The notes: a model not told the origin generated them from the letters alone. Counted from the first letter of the stretch, positions 31,707 to 41,026 are shown. The stretch: DNA of 64,000 nt from Bombella pluederhausensis (GCF_026385525.1 NZ_JANIDY010000001.1:947967-1011966), one strand, 5' to 3'. Numbers and translations: made by a program.

Positions 31707-31931
31707 ATGAAATCTATTTTTTCTGACCGTTACATAAAGATGCTACGGCTGCTCATTACAGCACGAAAACAAAAACCCCTCACACAGGTTGAGCTTGCCC
31801 AAAAACTTAAAAAACCCCAGTCATTTGTTTCGAAATATGAACTTGGAGAAAGACGCATTGATGTCATAGAGTTTATAACGATTTGCGAGGCAATTTCTGC
31901 CGATCCTTGCGATATTATCCGGCAACTGTAG
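31707..31931 (+). CDS. XRE-family (Cro/CI-type) HTH regulator
   Basis: A 74-aa single-domain DNA-binding protein. The helix-turn-helix is [21 protein letters not shown] (residues ~25-45), followed by [18 protein letters not shown], typical of XRE/HTH_3 proteins. There is no extra sensor domain. It is divergent from the two unknown genes and has a perfect inverted repeat in front, so it probably represses itself and perhaps them. It lies inside the tRNA-Arg-flanked segment. Confidence 0.85.
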   Translation: MKSIFSDRYIKMLRLLITARKQKPLTQVELAQKLKKPQSFVSKYELGERRIDVIEFITICEAISADPCDIIRQL

Positions 31932-32050
31932 CCATCCACCCTCTAGAGGGCTGTATAGTATGCGAACTATACTATCACACACTAAGATATACTTATCCCT
32001 GTGCGTACCGCGTATGCACCGGACTGTGTATCTCAAATTTTCTGGTGAAA

Positions 32051-32127
32051 TGGTGCGCCCTGCTGGATTCGAACCAGCGACCCACAGCTTAGAAGGCTGT
32101 TGCTCTATCCAGCTGAGCTAAGGGCGC
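32051..32127 (-). tRNA. tRNA-Arg (anticodon TCT)
   Basis: A full cloverleaf of 77 bases including the encoded CCA: acceptor GCGCCCT / AGGGCGC, D arm GCTC/GAGC, anticodon stem ACAGC/GCTGT with loop CTTCTAA, and T arm GCTGG-TTCGAAT-CCAGC. It is the presumed integration target for the element to its left. Confidence 0.95.
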
Positions 32128-32147
32128 CTTTGCCTTGCTGTGCAACG

Positions 32148-32224
32148 TGGTCGGGGCGCCCGGACTCGAACCGGGGGCCTCCTGTACCCAAAACAGGCGC
32201 GCTACCAGGCTGCGCCACGCCCCG
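32148..32224 (-). tRNA. tRNA-Pro (anticodon TGG)
   Basis: A 77-base cloverleaf with CCA encoded. Acceptor CGGGGCG / CGCCCCG, anticodon loop TTTGGGT in a CTGT/ACAG stem, T loop TTCGAGT. It lies 20 bases upstream of tRNA-Arg on the same strand and may share a transcript with it. Confidence 0.95.
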
Positions 32225-32304
32225 ACGACGTGAGGCCCTTCTTAAAGGCACTCCCCCTTTCAGGCAAGGGGATTTCTTACCCAAAACGGTGTTTTTTCAA
32301 AAAA

Positions 32305-32811
32305 TTATGCCTTATGGCTGCGGCTAAGCGGCGGAACAAACTGCGGTGCCATGTCCCATGGAAACAAAACCCACGTATCCTGAGGAAACTCCGTCACAAA
32401 ATGGTCCGTATAAGCACGTCCGTTCGGCTTGGCATAGAGGCAGGCAAACTTGGCCTTGGGCAGCATCTCCCGCACATACCGGGCCGTCACGCCAGAATCC
32501 ACCAGATCATCAACAATCAGGAAGCCTTCCCCGTCACCAGCGGCAGCAGCGGTCTTCAACAGCTTGGGCTCCTGCTGCGTGCCCTCCTCTCCCTCATAGC
32601 TGACGACAGAAATGCTTTCGATCAACCGGCATCCCAGCTCACGGCCCAGAATGGCAGCCGGAATCAGTCCGCCCCGCGTAATGGCAACAATCCCACGGAA
32701 TGACCGATGCTTTCGCATCAATTCTGCCGCCAGAAGACGTGCATCACAATGCAGCTGATCCCACGTCACCGTAGCGTAATTGATGCTCTGCGTCTGTGCT
32801 GCCTCTGTCAT
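32305..32811 (-). CDS. gpt: Xanthine-guanine phosphoribosyltransferase
   Basis: Type I phosphoribosyltransferase (168 aa) for purine salvage, converting xanthine and guanine to their nucleotides. The PRPP-binding loop FLIVDDLVDSGVTAR and the N-terminal WDQLHCDARLLAAEL and GIVAITRGGLIPAAIL match Gpt. It stands alone between tRNA genes on the same strand, with a terminator of the tRNA-Asn unit about 100 bases upstream. Confidence 0.92.
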   Translation of the reverse strand: MTEAAQTQSINYATVTWDQLHCDARLLAAELMRKHRSFRGIVAITRGGLIPAAILGRELGCRLIESISVVSYEGEEGTQQEPKLLKTAAAAGDGEGFLIVDDLVDSGVTARYVREMLPKAKFACLYAKPNGRAYTDHFVTEFPQDTWVLFPWDMAPQFVPPLSRSHKA

Positions 32812-32914
32812 GATCTGCCGATGCCTTTTCTTTAAAGAATGTAGTCATCCCTCACTCATACTGCATCGCACGAACAGGCAGAACCATCGGGATAATGTAT
32901 TTTGGAGCAGACAT

Positions 32915-32945
32915 GAAAAAAGCCCGCACCATATGGCCGGACTTT
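32915..32945 (-). terminator. Rho-independent terminator of the second tRNA-Asn copy
   Basis: Read on the - strand, GTCCGGCC pairs imperfectly with a GG-GCGGGC arm, followed by six T residues, ten bases past the tRNA 3' end. The same structure follows the other tRNA-Asn. Confidence 0.7.
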
Positions 32946-32955
32946 AGAAAAGAGC

Positions 32956-33031
32956 TGGCTCCCGAAGTAGGACTCGAACCTACGACCCAGCGATTAACAG
33001 TCGCTTGCTCTACCAACTGAGCTATTCGGGA
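32956..33031 (-). tRNA. tRNA-Asn (anticodon GTT), copy 2
   Basis: A 76-base cloverleaf with encoded CCA: acceptor TCCCGAA/TTCGGGA, anticodon loop CTGTTAA, T loop TTCGAGT. Identical to the copy 215 bases away. Confidence 0.95.
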
Positions 33032-33130
33032 TCAGCTGGTGCCTTCTTACCGAAAGCCTTGGTACGGGTAAAGCCTTTTTTTTCAGGATACTGGAAAATA
33101 TTTTCCGTACCTCACCAAATGGCAAGCACA

Positions 33131-33160
33131 AAAAAAGCCCGCACCATATGGCCGGACTTT
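33131..33160 (-). terminator. Rho-independent terminator of the first tRNA-Asn copy
   Basis: Same GC-rich hairpin and T-run as at 32915-32945, ten bases past the tRNA. It implies that each tRNA-Asn copy is a separate transcript with its own promoter. Confidence 0.7.
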
Positions 33161-33170
33161 AGAAAAGAGC

Positions 33171-33246
33171 TGGCTCCCGAAGTAGGACTCGAACCTACGA
33201 CCCAGCGATTAACAGTCGCTTGCTCTACCAACTGAGCTATTCGGGA
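33171..33246 (-). tRNA. tRNA-Asn (anticodon GTT), copy 1
   Basis: Identical in sequence to 32956-33031, with the same CCA end and flanks; see the tandem repeat entry. Confidence 0.95.
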
Positions 33247-33317
33247 TCAGCTGGTGTCTTCTTACCGAAAGCCCCGGCACAGGTAAAGCCCCTAATTACT
33301 TTTTCTATAAAGAAAAA

Positions 33318-33809
33318 TCAGGAACCTTCCTGCAAACCTGCTTCCAGTTCCTCACGTCCCTCAGTCGCCAGCTGATCTACACGGTCATTTTCTGCATGAC
33401 CAGAATGCCCCTTTACCCAGTGCCATTCTACCTTATGACGCTTGGCGGCCTCCAGAATACGCCGCCACAAATCCATATTGGCAACAGGATCCCCAGCCGT
33501 ATTCCGCCAGTTACGGCGCACCCACCCCGTATGCCAGCGTGTAATTCCATTACGAAGATAGGCACTGTCCGTATAAAGATTGACCATACAGGGACGCTTA
33601 AGAGTCTCCAGCGCCACGGCTGCCGCTGTAAGCTCCATGCGGTTATTGGTCGTTTCCGCCTCACCGCCTTTCAGGGTGCGCTCATGCCCCTGATAGCGAA
33701 GCAGAACACCCCAGCCGCCCGGCCCCGGATTCGGCTTGCATCCGCCATCCGTCCAGATATCCACTTCTGCCATGGGGGCTTCTGCCCCCTTCTCTGGCGC
33801 TTCAGACAT
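33318..33809 (-). CDS. rnhA: Ribonuclease HI
   Basis: Cleaves RNA in RNA-DNA hybrids (163 aa). All four acidic active-site positions are visible: [30 protein letters not shown] and [18 protein letters not shown] holds the conserved histidine. The frame extends upstream to 33902, but the ATG at 33809 has AAGG eight bases before it and gives the family's normal size; it overlaps the end of thrB by 8 bases. Confidence 0.95.
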   Translation of the reverse strand: MSEAPEKGAEAPMAEVDIWTDGGCKPNPGPGGWGVLLRYQGHERTLKGGEAETTNNRMELTAAAVALETLKRPCMVNLYTDSAYLRNGITRWHTGWVRRNWRNTAGDPVANMDLWRRILEAAKRHKVEWHWVKGHSGHAENDRVDQLATEGREELEAGLQEGS

Positions 33810-34752
33810 GAGATACCTTCTGAAAATGGATGAGACGCCGTTGGTAGGCCCACGGGTCCTTCCGAGTGACCAGCGCACCGGCTGGTGTATGGACCCAGTC
33901 ATATAGACGTGTCAGCAAGAAGCGCATGGCCGCCCCCTGACAGAGAACCGGCAGAGCTTCCCGTTCAGCCTTACTTAAAGGCCGAACCTGTTCATACCCC
34001 CGCAGAAGGGCTTCGGCCCTATCCTGCCTGTAATGCCGATCTTCCTCGAAACACCATGCGTTCAGACAGATGGCAAGGTCGTACGCCAGAAAGTCTGTGC
34101 AGGCGAAATAGAAGTCAATCACGCCTGACAAACTGCCATCCCGGAAAAACACGTTATCCACGAACAGATCAGCATGAATCTGCCCACAGGGCAGCTGTCC
34201 CGCCTCTGGCCATGAGGTCACAATATGGTCGAGAGCCGACTCTGTTTCAGCAATTAGGGCGGCAATCTTCTCATCACCGCCATCCGTGCAGCGGGCAAAC
34301 AGCTCAACCCACCCTTGAGGTGCCAGAGCGTTGGGACGCTCCGCCCGGTAGCTACGCCCTGCCTCATGCAGGCGGGCCAAAGCCCGACCAACCTGCTCGC
34401 AAGCGGAAGGCATAATCTCATCCAGAGAATGTCCCTTCAGGAAGCTGACCATAACGGCTGGCCGACCAGCCAGCTGATGCAGAACAATGCCATCCCGTGC
34501 CGCAATAGGCTGCGGACAGGCAATGCCCTGCTCAGCCAAATGGTTCATAAGCCCCAGAAACCACGGCAGGTCTTCCGGGTTCATTCTTTTCTCAAACAGC
34601 GTCAGGATGAAACGATCCTGAGATGTTTCGACCAGAAAATTACTATTCTCAATCCCTTCGGCAATCCCGGTAAAAGACCGGAGCTCACCAACCGAATACA
34701 GAGCGAGGAAGTCCCGCAGGACCTCCTCCTTTACATCCGTGTAAACGGCCAT
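33802..34752 (-). CDS. thrB: Homoserine kinase (APH-fold type)
   Basis: Phosphorylates homoserine in threonine synthesis. This is the alternative ThrB of alphaproteobacteria, with an aminoglycoside-phosphotransferase fold (316 aa): [19 protein letters not shown] and [15 protein letters not shown] at the N-terminus, the catalytic [15 protein letters not shown] and the metal-binding [18 protein letters not shown]. Six bases separate it from ispH upstream, and rnhA overlaps its end, giving the conserved order ispH-thrB-rnhA. Confidence 0.94.
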   Translation of the reverse strand: MAVYTDVKEEVLRDFLALYSVGELRSFTGIAEGIENSNFLVETSQDRFILTLFEKRMNPEDLPWFLGLMNHLAEQGIACPQPIAARDGIVLHQLAGRPAVMVSFLKGHSLDEIMPSACEQVGRALARLHEAGRSYRAERPNALAPQGWVELFARCTDGGDEKIAALIAETESALDHIVTSWPEAGQLPCGQIHADLFVDNVFFRDGSLSGVIDFYFACTDFLAYDLAICLNAWCFEEDRHYRQDRAEALLRGYEQVRPLSKAEREALPVLCQGAAMRFLLTRLYDWVHTPAGALVTRKDPWAYQRRLIHFQKVSHV

Positions 34753-34758
34753 GACGGG

Positions 34759-35781
34759 TCAGACAGCGTCTGAAAGCGGATGCGGCAGGCGGAAATTAAT
34801 ATTTTCCTCCTTCACGATACGCTCTTCAATCGTGACATCATAGCGAATGGAAAGCTGTTCAATCATTTCCTGCACGAGACTCTCCGGGGCGGACGCACCG
34901 GCGCTCATGCCCAGCGTTCTCACACCTTCCAGCTCGCTCCAATCCATGTCCGAGACCTTAGGAACAAGCAATGCACGCTTAGCTAGGGACCGCTCGGCCA
35001 CCTCACGCAGACGCTGGGAGTTGGAGGAATTCGGCGAACCGATAACGATCACCAGATCACATTCTGCTGCCAGCTCTTTCACGGCCATCTGGCGGTTAGT
35101 CGTAGCGTAACAGATGTCCTCCCGCCGTGGCCCCACAATGTTGGGGAAACGAGAGCGCAGAATATCCACAATCTCCGCCGTATCATCAACGGACAGAGTC
35201 GTCTGCGTGATGAAGGCCAGACGATTCACATCCTTGGGCTGGACTTCGGCAGCCTCACGGGCATCGTTGATCAATGTAACGGCGCCCGGCGGGAGCTGCC
35301 CCATGGTACCAACCACTTCAGGGTGACCAGCGTGACCGATCATCAGGATATGCCGCTGTTCCGGCCCACCACCGGCAAAATGACGCTCCGCCTCACGGTG
35401 CACCTTGGAGACCAACGGGCAGGTTGCATCCAAATAAAGCAGGTTGCGGCGCTGTGCCTCTGCCGGAACGGACTTGGGCACACCATGTGCCGAGAACACC
35501 ACATGCCCATCTTCCGGAACCTCATCCAGTTCCTCCACGAAGATGGCCCCTTTGGCCTCCAGCCCTTCCACGACCGTACGGTTATGCACGATCTCATGAC
35601 GGACGTAGACGGGAGCCCCATAACGGCGCAATGCTTCCTCGACCACCCGGATGGCACGATCCACCCCGGCGCAGAAACCACGCGGCCCGGCCAGCAGAAT
35701 CCTCAATGGCGGCTTGCCGACTTTTGAATCTGCTCCGGGGGCGGCAGAGTTGGAGGTTACAGGCGTCGTCTGTTCTGACAT
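34759..35781 (-). CDS. ispH: 4-hydroxy-3-methylbut-2-enyl diphosphate reductase
   Basis: Last enzyme of the MEP isoprenoid pathway, an iron-sulfur protein (340 aa). The three cluster cysteines are in [23 protein letters not shown] and [13 protein letters not shown]-type residues appear in [10 protein letters not shown], and [11 protein letters not shown] is typical. The first ~25 residues are a low-complexity extension. It starts the ispH-thrB-rnhA set. Confidence 0.96.
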   Translation of the reverse strand: MSEQTTPVTSNSAAPGADSKVGKPPLRILLAGPRGFCAGVDRAIRVVEEALRRYGAPVYVRHEIVHNRTVVEGLEAKGAIFVEELDEVPEDGHVVFSAHGVPKSVPAEAQRRNLLYLDATCPLVSKVHREAERHFAGGGPEQRHILMIGHAGHPEVVGTMGQLPPGAVTLINDAREAAEVQPKDVNRLAFITQTTLSVDDTAEIVDILRSRFPNIVGPRREDICYATTNRQMAVKELAAECDLVIVIGSPNSSNSQRLREVAERSLAKRALLVPKVSDMDWSELEGVRTLGMSAGASAPESLVQEMIEQLSIRYDVTIEERIVKEENINFRLPHPLSDAV

Positions 35782-35947
35782 AATCTTCCCCAGGCAGGCG
35801 ATGAACGATACGATATTAAACGGTTCGGTGAGGCCCCATATCAGGGGGCTGGGCTATCCAGCGTCACCATTCTGTGCCCTTATATCGTCCGTATCGCTGT
35901 CTGCTGCAATGTCCTGCACCATTTTCTTGTGGAGTTTTCTGAGTCCG

Positions 35948-36550
35948 ATGCCTGCATTCTCCCTCTCGTCCCGCACTTTTTCCCGCCTCGCAGCAGGCCT
36001 CGGCTCTCTCATGCTTGTTGGTCTGCTCAGCGGGTGTGAAGATACGGATACGACCCATACCTTTGCCCCGGCCTGCCCAAAGTTTGATGTTCCCGGACAG
36101 GTGGCCGACCGCATCACCTATGACGGCAAAGGGCTGGATGCCGCACACCGCCTGATCTCCACCCACATACTGGCCGTACGGGGCGACTGCCGCACTGGCC
36201 CGCGTGACGACCACAAACGTCCCATGACCCGCGTCCGCCTCAGCCTGAATCTTCAGCTGGAACGTGGCCCGGCCTCCAATCATGACACGGTAACCGTCCC
36301 CTATTTCGTGGCGATCCTTCAGGATGGTAACATCGTGGACAAAAAGATTTTCACCGAGACCATCAAGCTGCCGCCTACAGTCTCAACCAGCCAGACCAGC
36401 ACACCGCTCCGGTTCATCGACATACCGACAGGCAACAATCCACAGATCAGCCCCTACGCCATGGAAATTGGCCTCCAGCTGAATCATGCAGAGCTCGACT
36501 ATAACCGGGCCCATCTCCGCTCCGCCCAGTTCCATGAGCATGTGCAGTAA
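35948..36550 (+). CDS. Putative lipoprotein of unknown function
   Basis: From the ATG at 35948 the protein is 200 aa with a signal peptide and lipobox LVGLLSGCEDTD (cysteine near residue 27). The mature part is soluble and beta-like (MTRVRLSLNLQLERGPAS; VTVPYFVAILQDGNIVDKKIF). I do not recognise the family. The open frame reaches back to 35651 over the start of ispH, but those codons are antisense to ispH and an unlikely N-terminus. Divergent from ispH. Confidence 0.8.
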   Translation: MPAFSLSSRTFSRLAAGLGSLMLVGLLSGCEDTDTTHTFAPACPKFDVPGQVADRITYDGKGLDAAHRLISTHILAVRGDCRTGPRDDHKRPMTRVRLSLNLQLERGPASNHDTVTVPYFVAILQDGNIVDKKIFTETIKLPPTVSTSQTSTPLRFIDIPTGNNPQISPYAMEIGLQLNHAELDYNRAHLRSAQFHEHVQ

Positions 36551-36584
36551 CATCTACCTACGGGCAGCGTACTAACCCGTCCTT

Positions 36585-36623
36585 AAAAAAGCCCCTCCTG
36601 TCGATGACGGGAAGGGCTTTTTC
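36585..36623. terminator. Bidirectional terminator
   Basis: A-run, GCCC stem, loop, GGGC stem and T-run in both directions (outer arms AAAAAAGCCC / GGGCTTTTTC) between two converging genes, 35 bases after the lipoprotein stop and at the end of the 36625-38544 gene. Confidence 0.85.
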
Positions 36624-36624
36624 T

Positions 36625-38544
36625 TTAAAACTGATGAAGGGGAATACTGCCCTGCCGCTCAATCGCCAGAGGATCGAGCACATACCGCCATTCTTCTTTC
36701 AGACGAGATGCAACGTCAGCTTCTTCCACCATATCCAACAGTGCCAGAAGACGCTCCTGCCATGTTGAACGCACGATATTCTCTGCCAGAGCAATGGATT
36801 CGATCCCTCGCAGGCGAATCAGCTCATTCACCATCCCTGCAAGACGGTGCTGAAGATACAGATTATCCCCCTCATGCGGGTCATTCATCTGACAGATGAA
36901 CGCATTGGCCCAGTAATCAGCATAACGCTCAACACCGAAGGACATGCTGCCATCAAGGCCGCTATTACGGGCATATTTCCAAACCCATTCAATAATGGAT
37001 TTATAGTAATAATGGGAAATATAGAGGTCATCAAAAAAGCCCCTATCCGCAAAAGCAGGATCAGCCCCGATACCCGGCGGCGGGTTGCGATAGGCATGGA
37101 TAGAGCCATCCGTCTGCCTGTAGGTGAATCGTTCTTCCGACATCCAGACAGGATGATGCGGCCGGGACTGAATCGCCTTGCCGGGACGCACAGCAGATTT
37201 TACCAGACGCCAGCCTTCACCTATCCCTCCACGGGATACGATCTGGCTATTCCGCTGCGTCAGCGGTTTGACAAGGTCCGACAGCCCTCCATGATTGACC
37301 TCGGAGGCAATAAACTTCCAGTTCAAGGCAATGGCATCACACTCCCAACGGGAGAAGGACTTCAGATAATCGGCAATCCCTTCATAGCGAGGTGAAAGCG
37401 TGATGAACTCATCACCATCAAGGATGAAGCACCATTCATAATCCAGAATATCCGGGAGAATATTCAGCCCATGGCCATAGGCCTTGGTCTGTGCGGACAT
37501 ACCCGGCAACACGGCATTATCAATAAAGGTAATGAGGCCTTCAGCCTGAAGGGCGCTCAGCAGAACATCTGAACAGTCGTTATTATCATTACTGTAAATG
37601 AAGAAATGCTCTACCCCGAGACTCCTGTGATAGGCGATCCACTCAAGAACATAGATCCCTTCATTGCGGATCGTGGACATCATACAGACTTTTCGGCGGG
37701 GCTTTATGCTAGCCCGAGCTGTATGGAGAACTATCTGGCCGAACCCAGCCGGGGCATTAATGTCACCACGTGTCAGCACCTCATCTCCCAGCGGACAGCC
37801 ACGCTCTGCCGCACGGGAGCTATCCCTATCCTGCCACCACCGTGACAATATCTGCCATGCTTCCCGCCAGATGCTGTTACCCATCTTACGGCACAGTTTC
37901 TCCAGCAGAGGCTGGTCTTTCAGAAGCAGCTCTCCAAGCTGCCGCAGGTCAGGCCGTGTCATCATCGGGGTCATGGCATCCAGCACCCATCCCAGATAGG
38001 GCCCCTCGTAACCCTCTATGAGCTCCCTGACATATTCAACCGATGGTGAAGCCCGGAAACAGGCCGCCAGCGCCTTGCCCAGCGTCTGGAAAGGCTCGGC
38101 CGGTAATACTTCATGAAGCTGGAAATGCTCCCAGCCCATCATATGATGGCAATCCCCCAGAAGGTCATTCACCTGAGGGCCACCGCCCCATGGCTGGGCC
38201 GTACAGCACAAGCTGGGGCAAAGCGGGTTCCGCAACCCAACCCATCCATCATGATGTGGAATATCAACACGCAAGAACGGCAGAATGCTGCCTTTATATG
38301 AGAAATGCTTCAGCCAGATACTGGGAACATCGTCCCGCCCCTCCTCAGGAGCCCGGAAAAGAAACAGATAATCTGGCTGATCTGACAAGGCCATGGCCAG
38401 CAGAGGGACATAGACGGGGTGACCATTTTCATCCCGCCGGGTCATCTCATCGGAATGGACATGACAAATTCCGTCATCCGCACGCCGGACAGCCAACCAC
38501 CCCTGATGAGCTGTTCCGAGGTAATGAAACTTTATACCAGCCAT
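36625..38544 (-). CDS. Large glycosyltransferase (GT92 / GT2_4-like) with extra N-terminal region
   Basis: A 639-aa protein. The C-terminal half starts at KVCMMSTIRNEGIYVLEWIAYHRSLG (broken as KVCMMSTIRNEG at ~255) and has FIYSNDNNDCSD and CFILDGDEF (DGDE at ~346), typical of Glyco_tranf_2_4/GT92 transferases. The first ~250 residues match nothing I know and are Trp, His and Cys rich (CPSLCCTAQPWGGG). The ATG at 38544 is preferred, with AAGG eight bases before; 38550 and 38634 are alternatives. Divergent from the GT8 gene at 38629. Confidence 0.75.
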   Translation of the reverse strand: MAGIKFHYLGTAHQGWLAVRRADDGICHVHSDEMTRRDENGHPVYVPLLAMALSDQPDYLFLFRAPEEGRDDVPSIWLKHFSYKGSILPFLRVDIPHHDGWVGLRNPLCPSLCCTAQPWGGGPQVNDLLGDCHHMMGWEHFQLHEVLPAEPFQTLGKALAACFRASPSVEYVRELIEGYEGPYLGWVLDAMTPMMTRPDLRQLGELLLKDQPLLEKLCRKMGNSIWREAWQILSRWWQDRDSSRAAERGCPLGDEVLTRGDINAPAGFGQIVLHTARASIKPRRKVCMMSTIRNEGIYVLEWIAYHRSLGVEHFFIYSNDNNDCSDVLLSALQAEGLITFIDNAVLPGMSAQTKAYGHGLNILPDILDYEWCFILDGDEFITLSPRYEGIADYLKSFSRWECDAIALNWKFIASEVNHGGLSDLVKPLTQRNSQIVSRGGIGEGWRLVKSAVRPGKAIQSRPHHPVWMSEERFTYRQTDGSIHAYRNPPPGIGADPAFADRGFFDDLYISHYYYKSIIEWVWKYARNSGLDGSMSFGVERYADYWANAFICQMNDPHEGDNLYLQHRLAGMVNELIRLRGIESIALAENIVRSTWQERLLALLDMVEEADVASRLKEEWRYVLDPLAIERQGSIPLHQF

Positions 38545-38628
38545 TCCCATGCCTTCCCAAGCAATGTTGATTCCATGTTTCAAAGCTTCTATAATCGCAG
38601 GAAGTCTATTAAATAATCCGGCCTTCCT

Positions 38629-39525
38629 ATGCAAACTGTTCCTCCAGCACCGGCGGGATTTACTCCGCTTGCATTGCCTCTGACTGAAGGCACCGCTCCT
38701 AACGCCTATGCTACCATTCTGTCAGGAATGAACAACCTCTTACCAGGTGTAAAGCTTGCGCTTTATATGCTGCATGAGGGCGTGTCGGAGCAGGTCATGT
38801 CCATTGGCCGGCGCCTTTTTAATAATAACCGCTCTGAAATTCACTTTGTTGATGTCAGTGAATGGATGGAGCGTTACAATCCCGTCTTCTTTGAGGCTGC
38901 AAGCCGGTCATCAGTTTACCGGCTGGCCATCCCCACCTTTTTTGCATCTTTTCCACGCATCGCTTATGTGAATGACGATGTTCTGCTGCGGGCCTGCCCA
39001 AGCCTGCTTTATTACAGCATTCCCAATCATGTCCTTCTAGGGGCAACACGGGACCTTCTGTTGATCCCTGCCCAGACAAACGGCTTTCAACTACCGCAGG
39101 CTATTGCAGGTGGTCCGCCCCTGATTGACTACCATCGTGGTGCTCTTGGTGTACTGGATTCCGATAATTACTTTCAGGATGGTGTTCTTGTCTTCAACAC
39201 GGCAAGAATTTCATCTGCTCAAGCAGAAGAATGCGGGCAACTCGCCAGTACACTTTTCTGGATGAATGAACAGGACATCCTGAACCGCATCTTTTACGGT
39301 CATGTTCATTTCATTCATCAGAACTGGAATGTCTGCTGGGGGCCGGGCTGTGTCGAAGCCAGTGAGACGCTCCCTGCTGAATGGAAAAAAATCTACGATG
39401 AAGGGCTAGCCAATCCTTTCGCCATTCATTTCACCGGCCGCCCCAAACCATGGACCGGCTGGGACGGCCCCTATACGGATGATTTCCGCCGCCTTATCAA
39501 TGAGATATTGAAACATTTCCCGTAA
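38629..39525 (+). CDS. GT8-like glycosyltransferase
   Basis: A 298-aa protein of the GT8 type. SSVYRLAIPTFFASFPRIAYVNDDVLL is the donor-binding segment; the metal motif reads N-D-D (115-117) rather than D-x-D. FQDGVLVFNTARI is the usual acceptor-side strand, and the C-terminal HFTGRPKPW matches the family HFxGxxKPW. Base composition is host-like. It probably works with the neighbouring transferases on one surface glycan; the donor sugar is unknown. Confidence 0.8.
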   Translation: MQTVPPAPAGFTPLALPLTEGTAPNAYATILSGMNNLLPGVKLALYMLHEGVSEQVMSIGRRLFNNNRSEIHFVDVSEWMERYNPVFFEAASRSSVYRLAIPTFFASFPRIAYVNDDVLLRACPSLLYYSIPNHVLLGATRDLLLIPAQTNGFQLPQAIAGGPPLIDYHRGALGVLDSDNYFQDGVLVFNTARISSAQAEECGQLASTLFWMNEQDILNRIFYGHVHFIHQNWNVCWGPGCVEASETLPAEWKKIYDEGLANPFAIHFTGRPKPWTGWDGPYTDDFRRLINEILKHFP

Positions 39526-39568
39526 GAGCTCTCAGGCCCTTCGCTATCCCTCAAAAGGAACATGATTA

Positions 39569-41011
39569 ATGACTGGCAAGCTCGGCATCGGGATTATTAC
39601 ATATAACCGAAAGGATATACTTCAGACGACCATTTCCAGCATCTTCCGCCACACTAAAACACCGTTCGAGTTTGTGGTTGCTGATGATGGATCGTCCGAT
39701 GGTACACCGGACTTGCTGAAACAGCTCAATGTTCCTCATGTAACAGGGCGCAACAAAGGTATCTCGTGGAACCGCAACCGTGTCCTCTGGTATCTGAAGG
39801 AAGAAAAAGGCTGCGACTGGATCCTTATTCTTGAGGATGATTGTTTTCCCTCCACCTTTGGCTGGGAACTTCCATGGATTGAAGCGCTCGAACGCTATGG
39901 GCATGTCAATTACATGCCGGAAATCACTATCGAAATTGATAATGACATCACATCCGGCAGTGGCACGGCGGAAGACCCTTTCATTGCCCCCATGCATCAG
40001 GCCTTCTGCGTTGGGTATCATGCCAAAGCCCTGTCTTATGTCGGCTACCTTGATGTCCGCTTTGAGAAATATGGCGAGGAACATGTCGAGCATACCCAGC
40101 GCTTTCTCCGTGCTGGCTATGGCGGGCTATCCCAGTATCTCAGCCCAGAGAGAGGCCAGCTTTTCTATCTGAGAGGCGGGCTGGATACTCTACCGTCACA
40201 TAGCCATGGCAACCCGGAGATTGCTCAGCGTAATCAGGCCATTCACAACAGCATCCGTCACGAGCCACTCTATCGCCATCCATGGCGGACAGATGAACAG
40301 ATGTTCGAGTTCCGTGAAGAAATTGCCACCGCTCTGACCCGCCCGCCCGTGGAGCCACCATCAGACCCGCAGCTTTTCAACAGCATCATCTCCCTTGGCG
40401 GCGATGGAATCGTCAACCGAGCCATAAAAGATAATTTTCACTGGGCTGGGCTAGGATTGTTCGATCAGTTCCTTGTGCCCTTCCACACGCTGACAGCCTT
40501 CCTACAGCACAATTTTGCCGGACTGTTATCGACAACTTGCCTCTATGGGTATCATGATGCCCTAAGATGCCGTGATACATTGACCATCTATCATAACTGT
40601 CTGGATAAGCCGGCGCATGTTCATGCTTCGGTGGAAATGTTCCATGAGCAGCTCCCGGCATTACAGTACCGCTTCCGCTCCATGATTCAGGAAATGGATG
40701 AGCTGTGCCACAAAACCCAGCGTGTGCTATTTATCCGCAGCTGGCGGGACGGCCTCTATTATAAAGGGCAGCACCGCCCCGATCATTCCGCCACACCAGA
40801 TTTCCGGGCCCTGACGGATGCCATTGCGGCACGTTATCCTGAACTGGATTTCAGGATCATGTTCGTCAATTTCGGCAACGCTTATGTTGACGATCCTCGC
40901 ATGATCTTCGCCAATACCAGAACACCAGATGACAGTACAGCTGAAGAAGAACTGGCTGGCTGGAAAGACCTGTTCTCCAAACATAGGATCACGCTCCTCC
41001 AGAACAGATGA
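39569..41011 (+). CDS. GT2 glycosyltransferase fused to a DUF1796-like C-terminal domain
   Basis: Residues 1-250 are a GT2 (GT-A fold) transferase: GIGIITYNRKDILQTTISSI, VVADDGSSDGTPDLL and the acidic LEDD (88-91). From about residue 268 (LFNSIISLGGDGIVN) to the end (LFIRSWRDGLYYKG, DFRIMFVNFGN) it resembles DUF1796, a family described as papain-like; the position where that family has Cys reads G-D-G here, so peptidase activity is unlikely. The total of 480 aa is long for a GT2. The assignment of the second domain is from memory of the pattern. Confidence 0.72.
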   Translation: MTGKLGIGIITYNRKDILQTTISSIFRHTKTPFEFVVADDGSSDGTPDLLKQLNVPHVTGRNKGISWNRNRVLWYLKEEKGCDWILILEDDCFPSTFGWELPWIEALERYGHVNYMPEITIEIDNDITSGSGTAEDPFIAPMHQAFCVGYHAKALSYVGYLDVRFEKYGEEHVEHTQRFLRAGYGGLSQYLSPERGQLFYLRGGLDTLPSHSHGNPEIAQRNQAIHNSIRHEPLYRHPWRTDEQMFEFREEIATALTRPPVEPPSDPQLFNSIISLGGDGIVNRAIKDNFHWAGLGLFDQFLVPFHTLTAFLQHNFAGLLSTTCLYGYHDALRCRDTLTIYHNCLDKPAHVHASVEMFHEQLPALQYRFRSMIQEMDELCHKTQRVLFIRSWRDGLYYKGQHRPDHSATPDFRALTDAIAARYPELDFRIMFVNFGNAYVDDPRMIFANTRTPDDSTAEEELAGWKDLFSKHRITLLQNR

Positions 41012-41026
41012 CCCTTCCCACAGGGG

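Larger units (their letters stand above)
30662..32127. mobile_element. Small tRNA-Arg-flanked element or remnant
   Basis: The intact tRNA-Arg lies at the right edge and the diverged 3'-end copy 1,389 bases to the left, in the same orientation, which is the arrangement made by site-specific integration downstream of a tRNA. The ~1.3 kb between them is AT-rich and holds two unknown genes on the - strand and a divergent XRE regulator. No integrase, relaxase, replication or phage gene is visible, so this is either a deleted element or a satellite mobilised in trans. Confidence 0.6.
32916..33273. repeat. Tandem direct repeat carrying tRNA-Asn and its terminator
   Basis: Bases 32916-33058 and 33131-33273 (143 bases each, offset 215) are identical except for one C/T difference. 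Each holds a complete tRNA-Asn and the terminator after it. The similarity fades over the next ~20 bases. A recent tandem duplication is the simplest explanation. Confidence 0.9.

Noticed and set aside
35651..35947. Upstream extension of the lipoprotein frame
   Set aside because: It overlaps the start of ispH in antisense and would bury the lipobox about 126 residues into the protein.
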